A stretch of 64,000 nucleotides of DNA from Algoriphagus sanaruensis. Lineage in GTDB: Bacteria; Bacteroidota; Bacteroidia; Cytophagales; Cyclobacteriaceae. The notes under the pieces are model-generated. The model was not told the DNA's origin. It was given only the letters and a program-made list of their open reading frames with translations, and made no database searches. Positions within the stretch are counted from its first letter, which is position 1, and each line of letters begins with the position of its first letter. This document shows, piece by piece, positions 51,373-58,080 of the stretch. The stretch lies in NCBI RefSeq assembly GCF_001593605.1, contig NZ_CP012836.1:496001-560000 (forward strand), written 5' to 3'. The position numbers and the translations under genes are program-made.

Positions 51373-53760
51373 TTAAAACTTCATTCGTAATCCCAGCAAG
51401 AAGTTAGTCCCCGCCTGAGGATAGTAGAAGTTCTCTGTCACCAATTCACGACCATTTCCACCTGGCACAAAATAGCTGAACGTATATCCATTTGGCTCAT
51501 AAAGCTCATTGAAGATATTGTTAATCAGCAAATTGACTTCTAATCCTTTGAAGAATCTCGGCGTGGCAGCATAGCTGATTCTCAGATCATTGGTGAAGAA
51601 AGCATCCAGCGATCTAGCCTCATTGGCGGTATTATCCAAAAACTGTCGGCCAACATATTTGCTGAGCCAATTGAGGGACAAGTTTTTGCTAGGCTTGTAC
51701 TCGATAATTGCCGAGCCCACCACATTCGGTGAAAAGGCAATGTCTGTGTTGGAATAGGTAAAGGTTTCTTGTCTAAAATCCTCCACGCTGTAGTCATCGA
51801 TATACTCTGTAAACTCCCGGATTTTGTTTTGGCTAAGGGTAAGATTTCCTCCCACGGTCCAAACATTGGAAAGCTGATACGCTCCATCCACCTCGATACC
51901 TGCACGGTAGGAAGACGCTACGTTTTCACGGATATAGGCGCCCACATCGTTGATTTGCCCAGTTAGAATCAACTGATCTTTATAACCCATATAGTAGAAG
52001 TTGGCATTATAGCTAAAGCTTCCCGCTTTTGCACGTACACCAGCTTCCACGTTGTTTAATCGCTCAGGTCTGGGTACTTCTGTGATTGGATTGTCGGTAA
52101 AATCCGAACGGGTAGGCTCACGGTTTGCCACAGCGTAGCTCGCATACCAAGTTTGTTTTCCTTTTTCGTAAGAGAACCCAAACTTAGGATTGAAAAAGGT
52201 GTAGTCCGCTCGACCGTCTACAATTCGCTGATCGTCATTTACCCCAAGAAAGGAATAATTGATCCCTCTCAGCTGCAAATCGCCGAAAAGATTTAAGCCG
52301 GGTTTAATTTCGTAAGTGGCTTTGGTGTAGATATTCCGATCATCCTTGATGGCATTGTTGTCATAATAGCGGTCACGGATGTTGGTATTGCCCGCAACTC
52401 TTGCCCAGATAATCTCACCAAAGTGCCCGCCATCGTATCGATTGGCACCCCCACCGATGATCCAATCCAGTCTACCATCTGTTGAAACATAATTCGCCGA
52501 ACCTACAAATCCATAGAAATCATTATCCAACCAACGGCGACGGATAATATCAGCGCTTTCAATCAGGTGATCTCCGATTTGGACAGGATCCAAACCATAA
52601 CTTCCAAAGTCGTCATCTTCCCGGAATTGTTCGTAGTATCCACGGCCGTAGGTATAATGAAGGGCGAGATTCGTTTTCCAGTTAAAACCGACTTTTCCAG
52701 TATAGATCAATTGATAATGATCCTGCTGGTAGTTATCGGTTTCGTTATCGTAGGTGTAATAATTCCAAGTTCGGTCATTTTGTAGCTTAGCTTCAGGCAG
52801 GCCCCACCAGCTTTGATAGGTTTGCTCCTTTCCTGAGAAAGCCACAAGTTTGATTACACTCTTTTCTCCATAATATCCTCCAGAAACAAACCAACTACTC
52901 ATATCCGAAAAAGCTCGATCCACAAAGCCATCCGATGTAATTTTAGAAAGTCGGGCATCGACTGCAAAGCGATTATTAAGTAGCCCGGTTCCGGCTTTGA
53001 CGGTATGTCTCCAAGTATTGAACGAGCCAAATCCGTTATCCAATTCGGCATAGGCCTCCTCCCGATGGGTGTCTGTTTGAAAATTGAGACTTGCGCCAAA
53101 GGTCGCTGCCCCATTAGTGGAAGTACCCACCCCACGCTGGATTTGGACATTTTCTACTGAAGAGGCAAAATCCGGCATATTCACCCAAAAGACACCGTGT
53201 GACTCGGCATCATTGAGCGGAATCCCGTTGATTGTAGCATTGATACGGGTTTGATCTGAGCCTCGAATTCGCAATCCAGTATAGCCGACTCCCGCTCCTG
53301 CATCTGAAAAACTCACCACGGATGGAGTGAAATTGAACAAAATGGGTATGTCCTGACCCAAATTTCGCTTTGCGATTTCAGATCTATCTACGTTAGAAAA
53401 GGTTGTCGGCGTACTCGATGAAGCTCTGGTAGCCGATACGATAAATTCCTCCGTGAGAAAATCCTTAGATTGAAGCTTTACTTCCAATTCACCCGAAATA
53501 GGAAGATTTAAAGTCATTCGCTCTGTCTCATAGCCAAGGTATGAAATCCGAATTTCGAGCTTGCCTTCTGGCAATTTAGAAAGAACAAACTGACCACTTT
53601 CATCCGTGACCGTACCTCGGCTGGCGGTTTCGGTCCAAACAGATGCACCAACCAAAGGCAGATTGCTTTTGGCATCCACTACTTTTCCACTGAGACTATG
53701 TTGAGCCCAAGCGGCAAAACCGGCCAAGTATAAAACAAGGCCAACTACTGTTTTTTTCAT
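51373..53760 (-). CDS. TonB-dependent receptor under TPP riboswitch control (predicted thiamin importer)
   Basis: A 795-residue outer-membrane receptor. After the signal peptide (GFAAWAQ) come a carboxypeptidase-like regulatory domain (about 20-108, GKVVDAKSNLPLVGASV), the plug (about 115-225, with GLRIRGSDQTRINATINGIP) and a 22-strand-type barrel ending GLRMKF with the expected C-terminal aromatic. It imports a ligand through the outer membrane by TonB energy. The TPP riboswitch in its leader makes thiamin, its phosphates or a precursor the most likely ligand; the barrel itself does not show this. No substrate-binding lipoprotein or inner-membrane thiamin transporter lies next to it. A long hairpin follows its stop. 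Confidence 0.92.
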   Translation of the reverse strand: MKKTVVGLVLYLAGFAAWAQHSLSGKVVDAKSNLPLVGASVWTETASRGTVTDESGQFVLSKLPEGKLEIRISYLGYETERMTLNLPISGELEVKLQSKDFLTEEFIVSATRASSSTPTTFSNVDRSEIAKRNLGQDIPILFNFTPSVVSFSDAGAGVGYTGLRIRGSDQTRINATINGIPLNDAESHGVFWVNMPDFASSVENVQIQRGVGTSTNGAATFGASLNFQTDTHREEAYAELDNGFGSFNTWRHTVKAGTGLLNNRFAVDARLSKITSDGFVDRAFSDMSSWFVSGGYYGEKSVIKLVAFSGKEQTYQSWWGLPEAKLQNDRTWNYYTYDNETDNYQQDHYQLIYTGKVGFNWKTNLALHYTYGRGYYEQFREDDDFGSYGLDPVQIGDHLIESADIIRRRWLDNDFYGFVGSANYVSTDGRLDWIIGGGANRYDGGHFGEIIWARVAGNTNIRDRYYDNNAIKDDRNIYTKATYEIKPGLNLFGDLQLRGINYSFLGVNDDQRIVDGRADYTFFNPKFGFSYEKGKQTWYASYAVANREPTRSDFTDNPITEVPRPERLNNVEAGVRAKAGSFSYNANFYYMGYKDQLILTGQINDVGAYIRENVASSYRAGIEVDGAYQLSNVWTVGGNLTLSQNKIREFTEYIDDYSVEDFRQETFTYSNTDIAFSPNVVGSAIIEYKPSKNLSLNWLSKYVGRQFLDNTANEARSLDAFFTNDLRISYAATPRFFKGLEVNLLINNIFNELYEPNGYTFSYFVPGGNGRELVTENFYYPQAGTNFLLGLRMKF

Positions 53761-53769
53761 GATAACTTT

Positions 53770-53813
53770 TCCCCTTTTGGGAGTTTGAGTGAAACATTAG
53801 AAAACCTAGGGGA
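53770..53813 (-). promoter_or_regulatory. Possible SD-sequestering stem of the riboswitch
   Basis: On the minus strand, AGGGGA (53775-53770) lies 9 nt before the receptor ATG at Shine-Dalgarno spacing. Its exact complement UCCCCU is found 38 nt earlier (53813-53808). Pairing would hide the ribosome site. This is rare in a genome with few SD sequences and suits a translational off-state. Confidence 0.5.
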
Positions 53814-53862
53814 GGCATTCTGTCTTTGTTAAACCCGTGTAGCATAGCAAAACCCAAAACAT

Positions 53863-53884
53863 GCCCGAAGGGTACCTCTTCGGC
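53863..53884 (-). other. Hairpin in the expression platform
   Basis: CCGAAG and CTTCGG form a 6-bp stem with one extra outer G-C pair across a bulge and a 7-nt loop. On the minus strand it is followed by TGTTTTGGGTTTT, a weak T-rich tract, so it might act as a transcription attenuator instead of, or together with, the SD-hiding stem. Confidence 0.4.
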
Positions 53885-53918
53885 TTGTTGACTCGAATTT
53901 TTACTCTGCTTTCTCATT

Positions 53919-53989
53919 TCCCTTCGCCGGCATTACCCGGATCAGGTCGTATGGGTATGATCTCAGCCCGTTGTATTAAGGCACCCCTT
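53919..53989 (-). ncRNA. TPP (THI-element) riboswitch
   Basis: The conserved TPP aptamer blocks occur in order on the minus strand: GGGGTGCC (53987-53980), CTGAGA (53966-53961) in the pyrimidine-sensing arm, ACCTGATC (53947-53940), GTAATGCCGGCG (53936-53925) and the closing AGGGA (53923-53919). It senses thiamin diphosphate and in bacteria nearly always turns the downstream gene off when the cofactor is plentiful. The downstream gene is the TonB-dependent receptor, 159 nt away. This leader fills the 330-bp gap between the receptor and the FAH gene; the part from 54032 to 54090 shows nothing recognisable. Confidence 0.95.
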
Positions 53990-54001
53990 ATGATCTGGAA
54001 A

Positions 54002-54031
54002 CAAAGGTACGAGCGAAAAGTTTTTTTGCAA
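54002..54031 (-). promoter_or_regulatory. Promoter of the riboswitch-receptor transcript
   Basis: On the minus strand TTG (54031-54029), a 19-bp spacer and TACCTTTG (54009-54002) give a full-consensus Bacteroidota promoter. The predicted start near 53998 is about 10 nt before the aptamer, giving a leader of about 238 nt. Confidence 0.7.
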
Positions 54032-54090
54032 GGACTGATGATCAATCGCTTTTTTTTAACTTCAACTCCAAACCTCAAACCCATAACCTA

Positions 54091-54936
54091 ATGCGCCTTT
54101 ACAAACTAACCTCAGCAACTCTTTTGGAAACCGATTCTGATATTTTTCTTGGTCCAGAACTTGACTGGGATCAACTACTCGGTAGGGAACATTTACCGAA
54201 GTTGCTTAGGGCGGAGGCTGCACATTGGGAGAAAATTTCTGAAGGGGAAGCAGAACAGCTCAAGTCTGAAGGGCTTTTGGCACCGATGGGCAACCAGGAA
54301 ATCTGGGCAGCGGGAGTGACCTACTACCGTAGCCGAACTGCACGTATGGAGGAATCCAAAGATGCCGGTGGGGCGGATTTTTATGACAAAGTTTATGTAG
54401 CCGACCGACCAGAATTGTTTTTCAAAGCTACTGCCAGTCGTGTATCCAATCCCGGCGAAACCGTCAATATCCGCAAAGATTCCACTTGGGATGTGCCCGA
54501 GCCGGAATTGACGCTGTTGATTTCTCCATCAGGAAAAGTGCAGGGCTTTACAGTTGGAAATGACATGAGTAGCCGAAGCATCGAGGGAGAAAACCCGCTC
54601 TATCTGCCACAGGCAAAAGTCTATCAGGGATGTGCTTCAGTCGGACCTTGCATTTTGATTCAGGAAGAAATGCTGGATGATTCCACCCAAATCCAATTGG
54701 AAATCCTTCGCAATGGAAAAACCGAGGCTTCAGGGGAGACGACTTTGGCACAAATGAAACGCAAACCGCAGGAACTTGCCGATTGGCTTTTCCGGGCAAA
54801 TACCTTTCCGATCGGTTGCCTGATGATGACAGGTACGGGTATTGTACCTGATAATTTTACTTTGCAGAAAGGAGATTTGGTGAAAATCACGATTGACGGT
54901 ATCGGGACTTTGGAAAATAAAGTCGGATTAATTTGA
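54091..54936 (+). CDS. Fumarylacetoacetate hydrolase family protein
   Basis: A 281-residue enzyme of the FAH superfamily (PF01557). Metal ligands are in DVPEPELTLLI near 132-142 (Glu pair) and GNDMSSRSIEG near 152 (Asp); the GCASVGPCIL segment and TGTGIVPDNF near 252 are typical. Members hydrolyse or isomerise 1,3-diketones or decarboxylate oxaloacetate-like compounds; the substrate here is unknown. It is transcribed with the TfoX-N and yjbQ genes (7-bp gap, then 4-bp overlap) and is divergent from the riboswitch. Confidence 0.88.
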   Translation: MRLYKLTSATLLETDSDIFLGPELDWDQLLGREHLPKLLRAEAAHWEKISEGEAEQLKSEGLLAPMGNQEIWAAGVTYYRSRTARMEESKDAGGADFYDKVYVADRPELFFKATASRVSNPGETVNIRKDSTWDVPEPELTLLISPSGKVQGFTVGNDMSSRSIEGENPLYLPQAKVYQGCASVGPCILIQEEMLDDSTQIQLEILRNGKTEASGETTLAQMKRKPQELADWLFRANTFPIGCLMMTGTGIVPDNFTLQKGDLVKITIDGIGTLENKVGLI

Positions 54937-54943
54937 GAGAACC

Positions 54944-55300
54944 ATGGCTTTCGACTCCTATCAATTGGAAAGAATAACCCAGGTTTTAAAAGCGAGGAAA
55001 GTTCCATTTTTGGCCAAATCAATGATGGGAGGACAAGTAGTGATTGTGGACGACAAAATGTTGCTTGGCTTAGATCAAGATAAAAACACCAAAGAAAATC
55101 GACTGATGGCAAGAATCGGAGAAGAGGCTTTCTCAGAAGCGATTAAAAAACCAGGATGTAGACTTATGGATTTTACAGGGCGCCCCATGAAGGGTTTTGT
55201 GTATGTTTATCCAGAGGGATTTGACCTAGATACCGATTTAGAGCATTGGATTGATTTAGCTTTAGCCTTTAATCCTAAGGCCAAAAAAAGTAAAAAATGA
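54944..55300 (+). CDS. TfoX/Sxy N-terminal domain protein
   Basis: A 118-residue protein with the TfoX N-terminal fold: KSMMGGQVVIVDDKMLLGLD near 26, LMARIGEEAFSEA near 53, and GRPMKGFVYVYPEG near 79. In gamma-proteobacteria TfoX/Sxy regulates competence, but it does so with an extra C-terminal domain that is missing here. Stand-alone proteins of this group are widespread and not assigned. A Lys-rich tail (KAKKSKK) ends the chain, and its stop overlaps the yjbQ start by 4 bp. Confidence 0.85.
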   Translation: MAFDSYQLERITQVLKARKVPFLAKSMMGGQVVIVDDKMLLGLDQDKNTKENRLMARIGEEAFSEAIKKPGCRLMDFTGRPMKGFVYVYPEGFDLDTDLEHWIDLALAFNPKAKKSKK

Positions 55301-55728
55301 GTGCTCTTTTTTATCAAAAACAACTTCGCCTTCCAAGTTATCCACAGGGATACCATTTGATAACCGAACAGATCATGAAGGCGATTCCAGAAATCTGGGA
55401 AATCCGAATTGGATTTTTGCAGGTGTTTATTCAGCATACTTCTGCAGGACTTTGCATCAATGAGAATGCCGACCCTACAGTCAGGAAAGATTTCCAAACC
55501 TTCGTAAATGAATTAATTCCAGAGAATTATCCTCGATTTGTACATAATTATGAAGGAGATGATGATATGCCGGCCCACATCAAAAGTGCCTTTTTTGGGA
55601 CTAGTGTTCAGATTCCCATTTCCGGAGGAAAACTCGCTTTGGGAATTTGGCAGGGGGTCTACCTTTGTGAATTCCGTTATCAAGGAGGCCCAAGAAATCT
55701 AGTGCTAACGGCCTATGGCACCAAATAG
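55297..55728 (+). CDS. yjbQ: YjbQ family protein (UPF0047)
   Basis: A 143-residue protein of the YjbQ/UPF0047 family. Conserved parts are VFIQHTSAGLCINENADPTV near 45 (with the His), YEGDDDMPAHIKSAFFGTS near 85 and GTWQG-like GIWQGVYLCEFR near 115. Family members have weak thiamin-phosphate synthase activity in vitro and can replace ThiE in E. coli, but their true job is unknown. It is the last gene of the operon with the FAH and TfoX-N genes, which starts across the riboswitch leader, so a thiamin link is tempting but not shown. Confidence 0.92.
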   Translation: MSALFYQKQLRLPSYPQGYHLITEQIMKAIPEIWEIRIGFLQVFIQHTSAGLCINENADPTVRKDFQTFVNELIPENYPRFVHNYEGDDDMPAHIKSAFFGTSVQIPISGGKLALGIWQGVYLCEFRYQGGPRNLVLTAYGTK

Positions 55729-55766
55729 TCCATTGAAAACCCCTCTTCAACCATTGATAAAATTCC

Positions 55767-55798
55767 TTGGATGAGCTAATTGGACAAAAGTACTTTTG
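55767..55798 (+). promoter_or_regulatory. Promoter of the DUF5916 gene
   Basis: TTG (55767-55769), a 21-bp spacer and TACTTTTG (55791-55798) match the Bacteroidota consensus. The predicted start near 55802 rules out the TTG codon at 55780 and leaves a 14-nt leader before ATG 55816. Confidence 0.65.
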
Positions 55799-55815
55799 TA
55801 CTCAACCGACCTTAC

Positions 55816-58035
55816 ATGAAATTCACCCAGTACCTGCTTACCTTTTGTCTCAGTTTAATTATTGTTTGGACAGCAAATGGACAATCCACGTCCTCAACCG
55901 AGAATGCCTTTGCCTTTAAATTAAGTGAGCCTATTTCCCTAGACGGGATTCTAGATGAGGAAATCTGGAAAAATCAGGAAGGATGGAACGGCAATTTTCG
56001 TCAATATTTTCCCTCCGACACCTCAACTTCCCAAATCAACACTCGGGTAAAAGTTGCCTTCGATGACAACAATTTGTACCTGGCCGCAGTCATGGAAAAC
56101 AATGGCCCGAGAAAATATGTCTCCACTTCCTTGAGACGGGATTTTCGCGGGGAGCAAAACGACGCCATTGTATTTGTTTTTGATACCTTCAACGACAAAA
56201 CCAATGCATTTTCATTTGGCGTAAACCCTTATGGTGTACAACGCGAAGGCTTGATTGCCAATGGTGGAAATAGATCAGAAGACTTTAGCTTGGCTTGGGA
56301 TAATAAGTGGTATTCTCAGGCAAAAATTTTTGAAAATCACTGGCAAGTAGAAATTGTGATCCCACTTTCCACACTTCGATTTAATGAAGGTGCGCAAAAT
56401 TGGAATGTGAATTTTTACCGAATAGATAGCCACTATGGCGAACGAAGTACTTGGTCTCCCATTCCTAGAAACTTCCCGGTAATTTCAACGGCATTTCTTA
56501 GAAAACTAATTTTTGAAGAGCCATTGCGAAAAAGTACCGCGAATATTTCCTTGATTCCTTATGTAGCGGGTAGGACCAATACCAATTTTTTGGAAAACAC
56601 CAGTGAGTCATTGACGCCAGCGATTGGCGGGGACGCCAAAATTGGGATAGGCCCAGCACTTAATCTTGACCTTACCTTTAACCCGGATTTTTCTCAAGTG
56701 GAAGTGGATCAGCAAGTCACCAACTTGGATCGATTTGAGATCTTCTTTCCAGAACGAAGACAGTTTTTCTTGGAAAATGCCGACTTATTTGAAAGTTTCG
56801 GACAGCCAAGGTCAAGACCTTTCTTTTCCCGAAGAATAGGAGTTGATATAGATTCTGCCACAGGGCAAAATGTCCAAAGCAAAATCATCTATGGGGCACG
56901 ATTAAGTGGAAAGCTCAATGAAAATTGGCGTATCGGAGTGATGAACATGCAAACTGCCACCGATGAGTCTGCAGGAATTGCAGGAAAAAACTTCTCGGTA
57001 TTTGCGGTTCAGAAAAAGGTATTTGCTCGCTCCAATGTTGGCCTGATCTACGTTAATCGGGAAAGTCTAGCTCTTGACGAATTTCAGCAGCTTTTTGATC
57101 CTCAAGCCTACAACAGACTTTTGGGTGTAGATTATAACTTGAATTCCGCCAATGGAAAATTTACAGGAAAGGTATTCTACCACCGGACTTTTGAAACGGA
57201 AGATGTGGCCAAACCGTATTCTTTCAATGCTTATATGCTCTTTACCGACATCCATTGGAACTGGACGATCAGTGTTCAGGACGTCGGAAAATCGTTTAAT
57301 CCTGCAGTAGGATTTGTACCAAGAGTTGATTTTAAGCGATTCAATCCAGATTTGAGCTACCTATTTTATCCCAAATCCAAGTTGATCAATCGACATGGAC
57401 CAAAGATCGAATTTGAAGGATACTGGAACGAAACCTTAGGCACCACAGACCGAGATATTAACCTTGGGTACATTGTGCGATTTAATTCCTTTGCTCAGTT
57501 GGAAATCGCACAAAAGAACCGATTCATTTACTTGTTTAGCGACTTTGACCCAACCCGTACAGGTGGAGAGACATTAAAAGCTGGAACGGAATACCAATTT
57601 AGAAACGTCACAGTCGATTATAGAAGCAATCCACGAAATATGTTCAATCTCCAACTATTAGGAGAATTTGGACAATATTTCACCGGTAATATTCAGCGAA
57701 TTACCACACAAACAGGCATCCGATTAGGGTATTTGGCAAATATTTCAATGAATTTCAACTATGCCCGAATCCGAATGCCTAAACCTCAAAACGATGCGGA
57801 TTTGGTATTGGTGGGACCAAGAATCGACTTGACCTTTACTAAAAATCTCTTCTGGACGACCTTTATCCAGTACAACAATCAGATCGACAACTTGAATATC
57901 AACACGCGACTGCAATGGAGATATGCACCTGTTTCGGATTTCTTCCTAGTGTATACCGACAACTACTTCCCAGGAGACTTTATGCCTAAGCAGCGTTCGC
58001 TGGTATTCAAGCTGAATTATTGGTTGAATTTGTAA
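55816..58035 (+). CDS. DUF5916 outer-membrane protein with CBM9-like domain
   Basis: A 739-residue secreted protein. After a signal peptide (LIIVWTANGQ) comes a CBM9-like domain (about 40-225, with ISLDGILDEEIWKNQEGW and FVFDTFNDKTNAFSFGVNP), then DUF5916, a beta-barrel-like C-terminal region that ends KLNYWLNL. The segment VEVDQQVTNLDRFEIFFPE and the FFSRRIG motif are typical of the family. Its role is unknown; the order of a sugar-binding-type module followed by a barrel-like part suggests an outer-membrane protein. Start at ATG 55816, as decided by the promoter. A long hairpin follows. Confidence 0.88.
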   Translation: MKFTQYLLTFCLSLIIVWTANGQSTSSTENAFAFKLSEPISLDGILDEEIWKNQEGWNGNFRQYFPSDTSTSQINTRVKVAFDDNNLYLAAVMENNGPRKYVSTSLRRDFRGEQNDAIVFVFDTFNDKTNAFSFGVNPYGVQREGLIANGGNRSEDFSLAWDNKWYSQAKIFENHWQVEIVIPLSTLRFNEGAQNWNVNFYRIDSHYGERSTWSPIPRNFPVISTAFLRKLIFEEPLRKSTANISLIPYVAGRTNTNFLENTSESLTPAIGGDAKIGIGPALNLDLTFNPDFSQVEVDQQVTNLDRFEIFFPERRQFFLENADLFESFGQPRSRPFFSRRIGVDIDSATGQNVQSKIIYGARLSGKLNENWRIGVMNMQTATDESAGIAGKNFSVFAVQKKVFARSNVGLIYVNRESLALDEFQQLFDPQAYNRLLGVDYNLNSANGKFTGKVFYHRTFETEDVAKPYSFNAYMLFTDIHWNWTISVQDVGKSFNPAVGFVPRVDFKRFNPDLSYLFYPKSKLINRHGPKIEFEGYWNETLGTTDRDINLGYIVRFNSFAQLEIAQKNRFIYLFSDFDPTRTGGETLKAGTEYQFRNVTVDYRSNPRNMFNLQLLGEFGQYFTGNIQRITTQTGIRLGYLANISMNFNYARIRMPKPQNDADLVLVGPRIDLTFTKNLFWTTFIQYNNQIDNLNINTRLQWRYAPVSDFFLVYTDNYFPGDFMPKQRSLVFKLNYWLNL

Positions 58036-58041
58036 TGAGAA

Positions 58042-58075
58042 AGACCTGACAGTTTTTCAAAAATCTGACAGGTCT
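58042..58075. terminator. Hairpin between convergent genes
   Basis: AGACCTG and CAGGTCT form a 7-bp stem; within the loop a TTTTT and an AAAAA stretch can pair further. It lies between the DUF5916 gene and the convergent glycosidase-like gene and may serve both. The CTGACA word occurs twice inside, as in other intergenic repeats. Confidence 0.6.
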
Positions 58076-58080
58076 AATTC

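Noticed and set aside
55780..55815. TTG start that would lengthen the DUF5916 protein by 12 residues
   Set aside because: The added codons overlap the TACTTTTG promoter box at 55791-55798; the signal peptide begins naturally at ATG 55816.
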